Shown: positions 26,063 through 34,280 of the stretch, one piece after another
How the letters are laid out: every line of letters begins with the position of its first letter
Numbering within the stretch: the stretch's first letter is position 1
Notes under the pieces: model-generated
Told to the model about the DNA's origin: nothing
The model's database searches: none
The model's input: the letters and a program-made list of their open reading frames with translations, nothing else
Translations under genes and position numbers: made by a program
Assembly (NCBI GenBank): GCA_012841405.1
Contig: DUUT01000107.1
Span: 1 to 41,090, forward strand
Direction: 5' to 3'
DNA from: Chloroflexota bacterium
GTDB lineage: Bacteria > Chloroflexota > Anaerolineae > UBA1429
DNA: 41,090 bases

Positions 26063-26091
26063 AGTATGACACAGGGGGGGAGGGGTGTCAA
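26063..26091 (-). promoter_or_regulatory. Promoter of the flavin reductase-like gene
   Basis: On the minus strand: TTGACA, 17 bp, CATACT. The -35 box is a perfect consensus match. The spacer is almost pure C/T. Confidence 0.7.
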
Positions 26092-26243
26092 GACGTGCGG
26101 ACGGCGTCGCACGGGCACTGGGGGGCAAGGCGCGACGTCGGCGCCGCCCCGCCGCCTCCGGTGGATCCGAGGACGGGGTCCCCGTGCGGCGTGGGGGCGC
26201 CGCCCAGCGACGAGGCCTCTCGGAGCCGCCGCCCGCTGGGCGC

Positions 26244-26945
26244 CTATCGTGCCGGCGCCATCCGGTACCCGATGCCGCGCTCCGTGAGGATGTAGCGCGG
26301 CTGGCCAGGGTTCGGCTCGATCTTTTGGCGCAGGCGCCAGATGAACAGCTTGGTATAGTCGACGTTGTCGACGTACTCCGGCCCCCACACCTTTTCCAAG
26401 AGCTGCCGATGCGAGAGGACACGGCCGGCGTTCTCGGCCAAGAGGAAGAGGAGGCGCAGCTCCGTCGAGGTCATATCGACGCGCTCCCCATTGCGGCGCA
26501 CCTCCCAGCGCTCCGAATCGATCACTAGATCGTCGGTGACGTACAGCACGCGGGGCGTATCGCTATCCCCGTGGGACATGGTGCGGCGCAGGATGGCCTC
26601 GATCCGCGCCTCCAGTTCCTTGAGGCTGAAGGGTTTGGGGACATAGTCGTCGGCGCCCAACCGCAGGCCGGTCACGCGTTCCGTCTCTTGGCCACGTGCC
26701 GTGAGCATGATGATCGGCACCGTCGACAGCTCGCGGATGCGCCGACACGTCTCCCAGCCATCCATCTGGGGCATCATCACATCGAGGATCACGAGATCAG
26801 GGCGCAGGGCAAAGAGCTGCTTCAGGCCATCGGCTCCGTGGCCGGCGGTGAACACCTCGTACCCCGCCCGCGTCATATAGATCTCGAGCGCCTTGAGTAG
26901 CGTGACGTCATCGTCGATGAGCAGGAGCTTGGCCTTGGATTCCAT
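26244..26945 (-). CDS. OmpR/PhoB-family response regulator, orphan
   Basis: 233 residues. Receiver domain 1-120 with the acidic pocket IDDD (11-13), phospho-acceptor Asp55 in LVILDVMMPQMDGW, conserved Thr in IIMLTARG and Lys in VPKPFS. Winged-helix effector domain 135-230 with MTSTELRLLFLLAENAGRV and LERGIGYR-like end (LTERGIGYRM). It should bind DNA as a dimer when phosphorylated. No histidine kinase gene is adjacent, so its partner is unknown. GGAGG 5 bases before the ATG at 26945 fixes the start, and an extended -10 element lies about 100 bp upstream in an AT-richer stretch shared with maf. Confidence 0.95.
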   Translation of the reverse strand: MESKAKLLLIDDDVTLLKALEIYMTRAGYEVFTAGHGADGLKQLFALRPDLVILDVMMPQMDGWETCRRIRELSTVPIIMLTARGQETERVTGLRLGADDYVPKPFSLKELEARIEAILRRTMSHGDSDTPRVLYVTDDLVIDSERWEVRRNGERVDMTSTELRLLFLLAENAGRVLSHRQLLEKVWGPEYVDNVDYTKLFIWRLRQKIEPNPGQPRYILTERGIGYRMAPAR

Positions 26946-27041
26946 TGCACCTCCAGCCGGGCCGCGCGTGATGCGGAACATGACCTACGGAGCAGGTGGC
27001 TGCTGGGCCGCCATCGGTAGCGACCACTGCCCATGCTTGAC

Positions 27042-27050
27042 AATATAGCA
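27042..27050 (-). promoter_or_regulatory. Extended -10 element of the response regulator gene
   Basis: On the minus strand TGCTATATT with no good -35 box at 17 bp. The flanking 27050-27115 is AT-rich for this genome and may hold regulator sites. Confidence 0.4.
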
Positions 27051-27127
27051 CATCGATGCGCCGATAACTACACGGATCCCGTAAAATTCACGTCAAAATA
27101 GTACAAGCACCACCACCGGAGGCCGGT

Positions 27128-27156
27128 TTGGCCACGCCTTCTCTTCGCCCTATAAT
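27128..27156 (+). promoter_or_regulatory. Promoter of maf
   Basis: TTGGCC (27128-27133), 17 bp, TATAAT (27151-27156). The predicted transcript begins directly with a 7-bp hairpin, GAGGGCG/CGCCCTC (27163-27180). Confidence 0.7.
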
Positions 27157-27290
27157 CACCCGAGGGCGTGCAGCGCCCTCGGCCCAGCGCGCAGAGCTCC
27201 CTTCAGTGCGGCCTGCGCACCCACAGATGGGCCAGCGGTAAGGGCGTACTGCCGTCCATCCGGCACACGGCACTCAAGGAAGTGTATGGC

Positions 27291-27962
27291 GTGGACCAAT
27301 CCGTGACCATCGTACTCGCCTCGGGGTCGCCGCGCCGGCAGGCGTTGCTGGCCAGGCTCGGACTGCCCTTTGAGGTGCACGTCGCCGACATCGACGAGAG
27401 CCCACGGCCAGAGGAGACGCCCGACGCCATGGCTCGGCGCCTCAGCCTCGCCAAAGCCCGTGCAGTGGCTGTCGTCAAGCCGCATGCGCTCATCATCGCC
27501 GCGGATACGCTCGTTGTCGTGGATGGAGACGTCCTCGGCAAGCCGGCCGATGCGCGCGAAGCCTTTGCCATGCTCACGCGCCTCCGCGCCCGAGAGCACC
27601 ATGTGCTCACCGGTCTCGCCCTGGTTGATTGCGTCCACCACAGGGAGAATGTCGAGGTAGTGGTGACGCGCGTCACGATGCGCCACTATTCCGATGACGA
27701 CATCCGCCGCTACATCGCCACAGGCGATCCCATGGACAAGGCGGGCGCCTATGCCATCCAGGCGGTGGAGATGCACCCGGTAGCCCACATCGAAGGGAGC
27801 TACACGAACGTCGTCGGGTTGCCCCTCTGCGCCTTGTACCGGCGCCTACGCTCCTGGGGCGTGCCGATACCCATTACCCCACAGGTGGTCTGCGCGTTGG
27901 ACGGTGGTGGGGCAGTTGCCCCCGCGCACACGGCGGGCGGCCCCGGGGACAGCGACGACTGA
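27291..27962 (+). CDS. maf: Maf family nucleoside triphosphate pyrophosphatase
   Basis: 223 residues. Maf proteins hydrolyse dTTP/UTP or modified nucleotides to monophosphates and are linked to septum control. Signatures: LASGSPRRQALLARLGLPF, the catalytic AADTLVVVDGDVLGKP and ATGDPMDKAGAYAIQ, then EGSYTNVVGLPLCALYRRL. The GTG at 27291 has AAGGA 10 bases upstream; the open frame to 27168 and a GTG at 27282 fit less well. The leader is about 128 nt. A non-conserved tail of about 30 residues rich in Ala/Gly follows the Maf domain. Confidence 0.93.
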   Translation: MDQSVTIVLASGSPRRQALLARLGLPFEVHVADIDESPRPEETPDAMARRLSLAKARAVAVVKPHALIIAADTLVVVDGDVLGKPADAREAFAMLTRLRAREHHVLTGLALVDCVHHRENVEVVVTRVTMRHYSDDDIRRYIATGDPMDKAGAYAIQAVEMHPVAHIEGSYTNVVGLPLCALYRRLRSWGVPIPITPQVVCALDGGGAVAPAHTAGGPGDSDD

Positions 27963-28361
27963 CCGCCATTGGGCGTGGCGGGTTGCCCCCTCCGCACGGC
28001 CACACGACCGCATCTATGGTACCTCAGTTCTGCAGGATGCGCAAGCGACTGCGCGTGCCTTGTGGCCCTATCATGCCCTTCGTCATGGCGCCCGTTATGG
28101 TCAACTCGACACCTCTGCCTTGTAGTGGTTCTCTCCCTGCACTACAATGCGGGAGGTGTCGCCCTGGCCCGTACCGCGCGGCGCGGAGGACGGCGCCCCG
28201 CGGCCCCGGGGAGGGCACACACGGGGGCAACGGCGCAGCCTTGCCCTCCACGAGCGACGCCCAGCGGTATCCGGCGGCACCCCCGGCATCGCGCGGCACC
28301 GGGCGGTGTCCGCAGCATCGACCTTTTTGCCTCTCAAGTCTTGTACGTGAGGAGGTTCCCC
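27963..28361. other. Stretch between maf and the AIM24 gene
   Basis: About 400 bp. It holds the AIM24 promoter with its inverted repeat (28120-28148) and then a GC-rich leader of about 208 nt without a supported gene; the frames that run through it lack ribosome sites. Confidence 0.55.
28120..28148 (+). promoter_or_regulatory. Promoter of the AIM24 gene within an inverted repeat
   Basis: TTGTAG (28120-28125), 17 bp, TACAAT (28143-28148). The boxes are arms of a perfect inverted repeat, TTGTAGTG and CACTACAA, 12 bp apart, which also gives a weaker promoter on the other strand. Confidence 0.65.
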
Positions 28362-29052
28362 ATGCAGGTCGAGATCGTCTACCGTCCCGCCTTTTCCCTC
28401 GCCATCGTCACCCTACAGCCCAACGAAAAGATTCGCGCCGAGGCGGGCTCGCTCGTCAGCATGTCCGATGGCATCGCGCTCGAGACCAGCGCCGGCGGCG
28501 GAATCATGGCCGCTCTCAGGCGCTCGCTCCTCGGTGGTGAGAGCTTTTTCGTCAACGACTACCAGGCCCCACCCCAGGGGGGGTACCATCTCCCTGGCGC
28601 CCCCCCTGCCCGGCGACATGTTCACGCTCGAGCTCACCGGCGCGCCCCTCATGGTCCAGTCGGGCTCGTACGTCGCCTCCTCCGAAGAGATCGCGATCGA
28701 TACGCGGTTCGGCGGCGCCAAGACCTTTTTCGCCAGCGAGGGGCTGTTCATGCTGCGCTGCACGGGCGCCGGCACCCTCATCCTCTCGAGCTATGGCGCC
28801 ATCCACGAGGTGCGGCTCGCCCCCGGCGAGCGCCTGACGGTGGATACGGGGCACCTCGTGGCCTTTGATGAGGACATTGGGTTCTCCGTGCGCGCCGTGG
28901 GGGGACTCAAATCGACGCTGTTCAGCGGCGAGGGGCTCGTCGTGGACCTCACCGGCCCGGGGCGCATCCTCACCCAGACGCGCAGCACCGATGCCCTCCT
29001 CACCTGGCTCACGCCCCAGGTGCAGCGGCGGATGCCCAACCGGAGTCGCTGA
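28362..29052 (+). pseudogene. AIM24/TIGR00266-family protein, frameshifted at a G7 run
   Basis: The first part, from ATG 28362 (AGGAGG 6 bases upstream), reads MQVEIVYRPAFSLAIVTLQP, then AEAGSLVSMSDGIALETSAG and SFFVNDYQAPPQGG. The continuation, TISLAPPLPGDMFTLEL to TWLTPQVQRRMPNRSR, lies in another frame. Joining them at the run of seven G (28577-28583) restores one protein of about 229 residues of the AIM24 family (bacterial YaaN/TIGR00266-like beta-roll proteins of unknown function). With six G the frame is intact, so one extra base explains everything. It may be a sequencing error in a homopolymer, a genuine mutation, or phase variation. Both halves keep normal codon use and conserved motifs, which argues against old decay. 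Confidence 0.85.
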
Positions 29053-29130
29053 CGGCGAGGAGACATCGCGCACGGGTGCCGCGCGGTACACCGCGCGCTG
29101 ACACGGGTTCCGCCGAGGACCGGTGGCCGC

Positions 29131-29556
29131 TCAGTCCGCAGCTTGGGGCAGCCACTCGATCCTGACGAGATCACCAACCGCCGCAAACCCGGGGTCGCCC
29201 GTAACGACAATACCCCCCAAGGCGAGCGCGGTCGCCACGACCAAGGCGTCGGCGTAGGCCATGGGATGCTGCGCCTTCACGTGAGCAGCGGAGAGGACCG
29301 CCTCGGTGGTGGCTGGCACGACCTCGACGGGGAGAAGGTCGAGTGCTGCCAGGGCGGCCTGGGCGGACGCCAGGCCACGCTCACGCTCGATGATGTAGGC
29401 GATCTCTCCGAGGTTGATCACCGACAGGGCGATGCGGCACCGATCCTCCGCTGCTGCTTCGAGGATGGAACGCACCCGCCCGCCGCCCGGCTCATCCCCG
29501 AGGTAGGCCAGTACGTCATAGCTATCGAGCACGTAGACGGGTCGATCAGCGCTCAC
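29131..29556 (-). CDS. vapC: PIN domain toxin, VapC type
   Basis: 141 residues. PIN nucleases of the VapC type cut RNA, often tRNA or rRNA. The metal-binding acidic residues are at VYVLDSYDVLAYL (near the start), INLGEIAYIIERE, MAYADALVVATA and VVTGDPGF. GTG 29556 has GGAGG 9 bases upstream and overlaps the antitoxin stop by 11 bp, the usual arrangement of coupled pairs. It converges with the AIM24 gene. Everything needed for activity appears present. The target is unknown. Confidence 0.9.
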   Translation of the reverse strand: MSADRPVYVLDSYDVLAYLGDEPGGGRVRSILEAAAEDRCRIALSVINLGEIAYIIERERGLASAQAALAALDLLPVEVVPATTEAVLSAAHVKAQHPMAYADALVVATALALGGIVVTGDPGFAAVGDLVRIEWLPQAAD

Positions 29557-29782
29557 GCGCTGTTTCCTCCACATGGTCGGCGATGAGGCGTTTGGTCAGA
29601 GACGAGACGCCGCGCAACATGCCCGCAGCCTCTGTGATCGGATCATCCAGTGTCGGAATCAAAGCCAGCACGCCACCATAGTCCACCAGTTGGACCTGTC
29701 GGCCCGGATGGAGGTCGTACTTGCGACGGAGTTCCGCCGGGATCACTACCCAGCCTTTCTGGGAGATCGTCAACACCGTCAT
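29546..29782 (-). CDS. AbrB/SpoVT-fold antitoxin of the PIN toxin
   Basis: 78 residues. A swapped-hairpin AbrB (SpoVT/MazE) DNA-binding domain fills the first half: MTVLTISQKGWVVIPAELRR followed by KYDLHPGRQVQLVDYGG. The C-terminal part (LTKRLIADHVEETARER) should wrap the toxin. GGAG 7 bases before ATG 29782 decides the start; the frame upstream to 29839 lies before the predicted transcription start. Together with the PIN gene this is a VapBC-like module, probably repressing its own promoter through the inverted repeat at 29801-29830. Confidence 0.9.
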   Translation of the reverse strand: MTVLTISQKGWVVIPAELRRKYDLHPGRQVQLVDYGGVLALIPTLDDPITEAAGMLRGVSSLTKRLIADHVEETARER

Positions 29783-29800
29783 GGCATTACTCCGGCCATA

Positions 29801-29830
29801 CGTTATACATACGATAATAGTAGTATAACG
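29801..29830. promoter_or_regulatory. Inverted-repeat operator of the toxin-antitoxin pair
   Basis: CGTTATAC (29801-29808) and GTATAACG (29823-29830) are perfect arms with a 14-bp spacer, 22 bp centre to centre (two turns). The second arm covers the -10 box, so a bound antitoxin complex would block RNA polymerase. Confidence 0.7.
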
Positions 29831-29849
29831 CTGTGTCACTCGAGGTCAA
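29822..29849 (-). promoter_or_regulatory. Promoter of the toxin-antitoxin pair
   Basis: On the minus strand: TTGACC, 16 bp, TATACT. The transcription start falls near 29815. Confidence 0.7.
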
Positions 29850-29876
29850 CGTGGCACAGGACGCGAGCGGGTGCGT

Positions 29877-29903
29877 CGGAGACTCTCCGTCGGAGGGTCT
29901 CCG
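29877..29903 (-). terminator. Hairpin after nagA
   Basis: CGGAGACTCTCC, a 3-nt loop, GGAGGGTCTCCG (one T-G mismatch in a 12-bp stem). It lies 22 bases past the nagA stop. There is no T run, so termination strength is doubtful. Confidence 0.4.
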
Positions 29904-29924
29904 CGGGATCCGCGTCTTCCTCGC

Positions 29925-31080
29925 CTAGCCCCGGTACACGACCTCCCCCGCGACCATGGTGAGCACCACGGTGAGGTCCTTCTCCAGCACAACGAGGTCG
30001 GCATCATAGCCGCGCGCGATGCGGCCCTTGTGCGCGCCGAGGCCCAGGGCACGGGCAGGGGTGCGCGTCGCCATGGTGAGCGCCGCGGCGCGGCCCAAGC
30101 CTGCGGCGGCGTCCATGTTGGCCACGGCACGCTCCATGGTGAGGGTGCTCCCCGCCAGGGCACCCTCAGGATCGCGGGCGATGCCGTCGCGCACCGTGAT
30201 GGTGATGCCTCCGAGGGTGTACTCGCCGTCGGGCATGCCGGCGCCCGCCATGGCGTCCGTCACCAGGATGATGCCGTCGGGCCCCTTGGCCCGGGCGGCG
30301 AGCGTGAGGACCGCCGGGTGGAGGTGCACGTTGTCGGCGATCACCTGGCAGCGCAGGGCATCCAGCGCCAGGGCGGCGCCGACGGCCCCCGGGGTGCGGT
30401 GGTGCAGCGGCTCCATGCCATTGAACAGATGGGTCACCTGGCGCACGCCCAAGGCCACCGCGCGCACCATCGCGTCATAGCTCGCCCGCGTGTGGCCGGC
30501 GGCCACGGCGATCCCCTGGGCGGTCGCCTCGCGGATCAGCACCTGGTTCTCGGGGTACTCGGGCGCCACGGTGAGGAGGCGCACCACGCCGGTCGCCAGG
30601 AGGCGGCGGTACTCCGACGGCTCGGCGGGGCGCACGAGGGCCGCGTCCTGGCAGCCGCGCCGCTCGACGTCGAGGTAGGGTCCCTCCACGTGGGCGCCCA
30701 GGAGCGCCGCGCCGCCCGTCCCCTCGGCCTGTACGCACGCCACCGTCTCGAGTGCCGCCAGAATGGCGGCGGCGGGCGCCGTCATCGTCGTGGCGAGAAA
30801 GGCCGTCACGCCATGCTGCGCATAGAACCTCGCCAGGGCGCGCAGCGCCTCCGGGGTGGCGTCCATGGCGTCGTACCCCATGGCCCCATGGGCGTGCAGG
30901 TCGATGAAACCCGGCGCCAGGAGACGCCCCCGCAGGTCGACGACCTGGGCCCCGCTCCGCAGCGGCGCCTCCGCCGTGCCCACACCGGCGATGCGCCCCT
31001 CCTGGACCCACACCCACGCCTCGGGCAGCGCCTCCTCCGGCGTGTACACCGTCGCGTTCCGGAACAGGACATCTGGCATG
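29925..31080 (-). CDS. nagA: N-acetylglucosamine-6-phosphate deacetylase
   Basis: 384 residues. NagA removes acetate from GlcNAc-6-phosphate in cell-wall and chitin sugar use. Metal and substrate motifs of the amidohydrolase barrel are in place: APGFIDLHAHGAMGYD, LGAHVEGPYLD, AAGHTRASYDAM, THLFNGMEPLHHRTPG and the catalytic Asp in ILVTDAMAGAG. The ATG at 31080 is preceded by a G-rich stretch (GGGGGG about 5 bases upstream); the frame is open to 31199 inside rhaB. It lies 22 bp after the rhaB stop, so the two are cotranscribed, though their sugars differ. Related deacetylases with other N-acetyl sugars cannot be excluded. Confidence 0.92.
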
Positions 31081-31102
31081 GTAGCCCCCCGCACTCCCTC
31101 CC

Positions 31103-32593
31103 CTACACCTCGGGCACGGCTGCGCGGATCTCCAGAAAGCGCGCGTAGGCATCGTCCCAGGCGGCGGCGGGCCGCGGCGCATAGGTCGTCACCTCGCAAG
31201 ACCGCCGCACCACCTCACGGCCCTCCGCCAGGGAGCCGATCCGTCCGCGGGCCAGCGCCTGCATGAGCGCGTTGCCCATGGCCGTGGCCTCCACCGGCCC
31301 GGCGAGCACCGGGCGCCCGGTGGCATCGGCGGTGAGCTGGCACAGCAGGCCGTTCTGCGACCCGCCACCCACCACGTGGATGGCGCGTAGCGTGCGGCCG
31401 GTCAACACCTCGAGCTTTTCCAGGACCCAGCGGTACTTGAGCGCCAGGCTCTCGAGGGCGCAGCGCACGATGGCGCCCTCCGTCTCTGGCGGGGTCTGGC
31501 CGGTGCGTGTACAGAAGGCGCGCACCCGCGCCGGCATGTCGCCGGGCGCCAAAAAGTCGTGACAGTCCGGCTCCACCAACGGCCCAAAGGCGGGGGACGC
31601 AGCGGCCATGGCCGTCAGGTCGGCGTACGAGTAGGTGCGCCCCTGCGCCGCCCACGTGCGACGGCACTCTTGCACGAGCCAGAGCCCCATGATGTTCTTC
31701 AGCAGGCGGAAGGTGCCGCACACGCCGCCCTCATTCGTCAGGTTGAACGCCAGGCTCTCGGGCGTGATGACGGGCGCGGGGGCCTCGACGCCCATGAGCG
31801 ACCAGGTCCCCGAGCTGATGTAGGCGAAATCGTCCCCCGCAGCGGGCACCGCCGCCACGGCCGAGCCCGTATCGTGGCACGCCGGAGCGATGACGGTGGC
31901 CTGCAAGCCCACCTCCTCGGCCACGGCCGGCAGCAGCGGCCCGACGATGGTGCCCGGCTGGATCACCGGCGGCAGGATGGCCGTCGGCAGGTCCATCCGC
32001 TCGAGGAGGGACGTCGCCCAGGCGCCGCGGCGCGGATCGTAGAACTGGGTGGTGGTGGCATTGGAGAACTCGCAGGCCTTGACGCCCGTCAGCCAAAAGG
32101 TGAACAGGTCGGGGATCATCAGCAGCGTCCTGGCGATGTCTAGCGTCGGATCCCCGCCGTGGCGCATGGCCAGCAACTGGTAGAGGGTGTTGATGGGCAT
32201 GAACTGGATGCCCGTCGTGGCAAAAATCTCTTCGCGGGGCACCCGGGCGAAGGCCACCTCGAGCATGCCCTCGGTGCGCGGGTCACGGTAGTGGCGCGGA
32301 TTGGCCAGCAGGGCGTCATCCGCCCCCAAGAGGGCGAAATCGACGCCCCACGTATCGAGGCCGATGCCGTCCAGCGCGGCGCCCGCCTCATGGCGGTAGC
32401 GGGCCAACCCCTCCTTCAGCGCCGCCCACAGGCGCAGCACGTCCCAGTAGAGGCGCCCCCCCACCGTGACGGGGCCGTTGGGGAAGCGGTGCAGCGTGTC
32501 GAGCTGCAGCCGCGCACCGTCGAACCGGCCGATGATCGCCCGGCCGCTCTCGGCACCGAGGTCGAACGCCAGGTAATCGATGGTTTGCGCCAT
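31103..32593 (-). CDS. rhaB: Rhamnulokinase, FGGY family
   Basis: 496 residues. Phosphorylates L-rhamnulose in rhamnose breakdown. FGGY kinase marks: DYLAFDLGAESGRAIIGRFD (phosphate loop 1), GLDTWGVDFALLG, HDTGSAVAAVPA, AYISSGTWSLMGVE, and the C-terminal VVGGGSQNGLLCQLTADATG with GPVEATAMGNALMQ. The run NEGGVCGTFRLLKNIMGLWL is typical of RhaB. GAGGAG 6 bases before the ATG fixes the start. First gene of a two-gene unit with nagA. The rest of the rhamnose genes are not in the window. Confidence 0.93.
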   Translation of the reverse strand: MAQTIDYLAFDLGAESGRAIIGRFDGARLQLDTLHRFPNGPVTVGGRLYWDVLRLWAALKEGLARYRHEAGAALDGIGLDTWGVDFALLGADDALLANPRHYRDPRTEGMLEVAFARVPREEIFATTGIQFMPINTLYQLLAMRHGGDPTLDIARTLLMIPDLFTFWLTGVKACEFSNATTTQFYDPRRGAWATSLLERMDLPTAILPPVIQPGTIVGPLLPAVAEEVGLQATVIAPACHDTGSAVAAVPAAGDDFAYISSGTWSLMGVEAPAPVITPESLAFNLTNEGGVCGTFRLLKNIMGLWLVQECRRTWAAQGRTYSYADLTAMAAASPAFGPLVEPDCHDFLAPGDMPARVRAFCTRTGQTPPETEGAIVRCALESLALKYRWVLEKLEVLTGRTLRAIHVVGGGSQNGLLCQLTADATGRPVLAGPVEATAMGNALMQALARGRIGSLAEGREVVRRSCEVTTYAPRPAAAWDDAYARFLEIRAAVPEV

Positions 32594-32646
32594 GGTGGCT
32601 CCTCTCCTTCGCGTAATGGCCAGCGCCGCCCAACGGCGTCGCCGTG

Positions 32647-32676
32647 ATTATAGCCAGCGGGGGGCACCAGCGCCAA
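32647..32676 (-). promoter_or_regulatory. Promoter of rhaB-nagA
   Basis: On the minus strand: TTGGCG, 18 bp, TATAAT, about 54 bp before the rhaB start. Confidence 0.65.
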
Positions 32677-32693
32677 GCGCACTGCGGCCGGGC

Positions 32694-33203
32694 CTACGCC
32701 TCATCCTCGGGGAAGGGCGGCAGGCCCCGCGCCTTGCGCCGCGCATAGGCCAGAATCTCGCGGGCCGCCACGAGCACGGGGATCGCCAGGTAGGCGCCCA
32801 CCACGTTCGCCGCCACGGCGCCGACGAGCACGGCAACGAGCGCCAGCAGTGGGGGGATGTCGAGGCGTCGCCCCAACAGCTGGGGCGCGATGAACAGGGA
32901 GACGACCTGTTGGATGAGGAGGAACCCCGCCAGGACAATGAGGGCAAAGGCCCAGTTCTCCACGGGCAGGACGGAGGAGCCGCGCCAGAGGGCCACGCCC
33001 ACCGCGGGCACCAGGGCGATGAACTGCCCCAACGTGGGGATCACGTCGAGGATGCCGGCAATGAGACCGATGGCCAGGGGCCAGGAGAGGCCGACGCCGA
33101 TGCCCAGGATCCACACCATGCTACCGGTGATGAGCGCCAACACCATCTGCCCCTTGACATACGCCCACCACAGCCCACCGATGCGCCCGATGAGGCGCAC
33201 CAC
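32694..33203 (-). CDS. AI-2E family transporter, N-terminally short
   Basis: 169 residues that match only the second half of the AI-2E (PF01594, PerM/TqsA) family: GGLWWAYVKGQMVLALITGS, then GLIAGILDVIPTLGQFIALV, FLLIQQVVSLFIAPQLLGRR and a final membrane segment. Normal members have about 330-380 residues and eight membrane segments; here four or five remain. GTG 33203 has GGGAGGAGG 6 bases upstream, so the short form seems to be translated. Upstream of it on this strand is the EamA gene, not the missing half. It could be a decayed transporter or a stable half-protein. Co-directional with EamA at a 50-bp gap. Confidence 0.7.
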   Translation of the reverse strand: MVRLIGRIGGLWWAYVKGQMVLALITGSMVWILGIGVGLSWPLAIGLIAGILDVIPTLGQFIALVPAVGVALWRGSSVLPVENWAFALIVLAGFLLIQQVVSLFIAPQLLGRRLDIPPLLALVAVLVGAVAANVVGAYLAIPVLVAAREILAYARRKARGLPPFPEDEA

Positions 33204-33253
33204 CTCGGGCCTCCTCCCACCGCGCCGCCGCCCTGCGGATGGCATGGGGCCCC

Positions 33254-34183
33254 CTACCTCCGGCCCGATCCGGCCCCGTCCAGGGACGCGTCCATGGCCA
33301 CGGGGCTCGGGCGGCGCCGCAGCGGCAGCCCGTTGACGAGGAACAGCCCCCCCATGATCATCGCCAGGGCCACCAGGGCGTTCCATCCGGGGCGCTCCGC
33401 CAGCACGAGCCATCCCCACACGACGGCGAACATCGGCACGATTTGGGTAACGAGGGACGTGCTGGTGGCACCGACGCCCTGGATGAGCCGCACATAGAGG
33501 ATGTAGGCCACCCCCGTACCCACGGACCCCAGAGCCAGGAGGGCACCCACGGCGGCCGGCGACGGGCGGAAACGCCAGGGCTGCTCCAGGAGGGCGCAGG
33601 GCAGCAGGATGAGGCAGCCCAGCCCCACCTGCCCGAGGGCCGTCAGCAGCGCCGGCTGATCGGCGAGGTGCCGCCGCATGTACACCGCCGAGATGGCGTA
33701 GCACAGCGCACCGGACACCACCGCCAGTTGGCCGCTGAAACTCCCCTGTCGCCCGCTGTGGAGCTCCGGCCACATGAGCACGAGAATGCCGCCGAACCCC
33801 ATCAGCACGCCGAGGGCCCGCACCGGCCGCAGCTCCTCGCTGCCCAGCGCGGTGGCCAGGATGAAGGCAAAGAGGGGCGTGGTGGCGTTGAGGATGGCCG
33901 CCAGCCCGCTGGAGATGAACTGCGTGCCCCACCCGATGAGGCTAAAAGGGAGCGCCGTGCCCAAGAGCCCGACGACGACCATGCGCCGCCACACGTCCCG
34001 CGCCAGGCGCTCGGGCTGACGCCGCGCCCGCACAATGATCGCCAGCACCACCGCGCCGATGAGCATGCGCAGGGCGGAGAACGTCACCGGGCCGATCTCG
34101 GACACGCCGATCTTGATGAACAGGAACGACGCGCCCCAGATGGCACTCAGCAGCAGGAGCAGGGCGAGATCGGTGGACGACAT
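33254..34183 (-). CDS. EamA (DMT) family transporter
   Basis: 309 residues with about ten membrane segments forming two EamA repeats. The first opens LALLLLLSAIWGASFLFIKI, with PVTFSALRMLIGAVVL; the second has AVVSGALCYAISAVYMRR and VTQIVPMFAVVWGWLVLAER. Members export metabolites, amino acids or drugs; no substrate can be read. GGAG 7 bases before ATG 34183 fixes the start. It is followed by the short AI-2E gene and preceded by a strong palindrome after the YesL-like gene. Confidence 0.9.
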   Translation of the reverse strand: MSSTDLALLLLLSAIWGASFLFIKIGVSEIGPVTFSALRMLIGAVVLAIIVRARRQPERLARDVWRRMVVVGLLGTALPFSLIGWGTQFISSGLAAILNATTPLFAFILATALGSEELRPVRALGVLMGFGGILVLMWPELHSGRQGSFSGQLAVVSGALCYAISAVYMRRHLADQPALLTALGQVGLGCLILLPCALLEQPWRFRPSPAAVGALLALGSVGTGVAYILYVRLIQGVGATSTSLVTQIVPMFAVVWGWLVLAERPGWNALVALAMIMGGLFLVNGLPLRRRPSPVAMDASLDGAGSGRR

Positions 34184-34217
34184 GGCAAGACTCCGTGCAC
34201 AGGGCGTCAGCACAGAG

Positions 34218-34239
34218 GCAGCGGCCGCGCGGCCGCTGC
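34218..34239 (-). terminator. Perfect 22-bp palindrome between the YesL-like and EamA genes
   Basis: GCAGCGGCCGC followed by its reverse complement, with no T run on either side. It lies about 41 bases past the YesL-like stop. Confidence 0.4.
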
Positions 34240-34280
34240 CCGGGCGTGCGTTGCGGGTGGCGCGTCCGGCGTCCCTGCCC

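Noticed and set aside
27969-28868. Reading 27969-28868 as one 299-residue protein
   Set aside because: The first 131 codons are upstream leader, and after 28583 the frame is the wrong one; the AIM24 family match switches frame at the G7 run.
29871-31148. 425-codon plus-strand frame opposite nagA
   Set aside because: Antisense to a complete amidohydrolase with metal-binding histidines in the right order.
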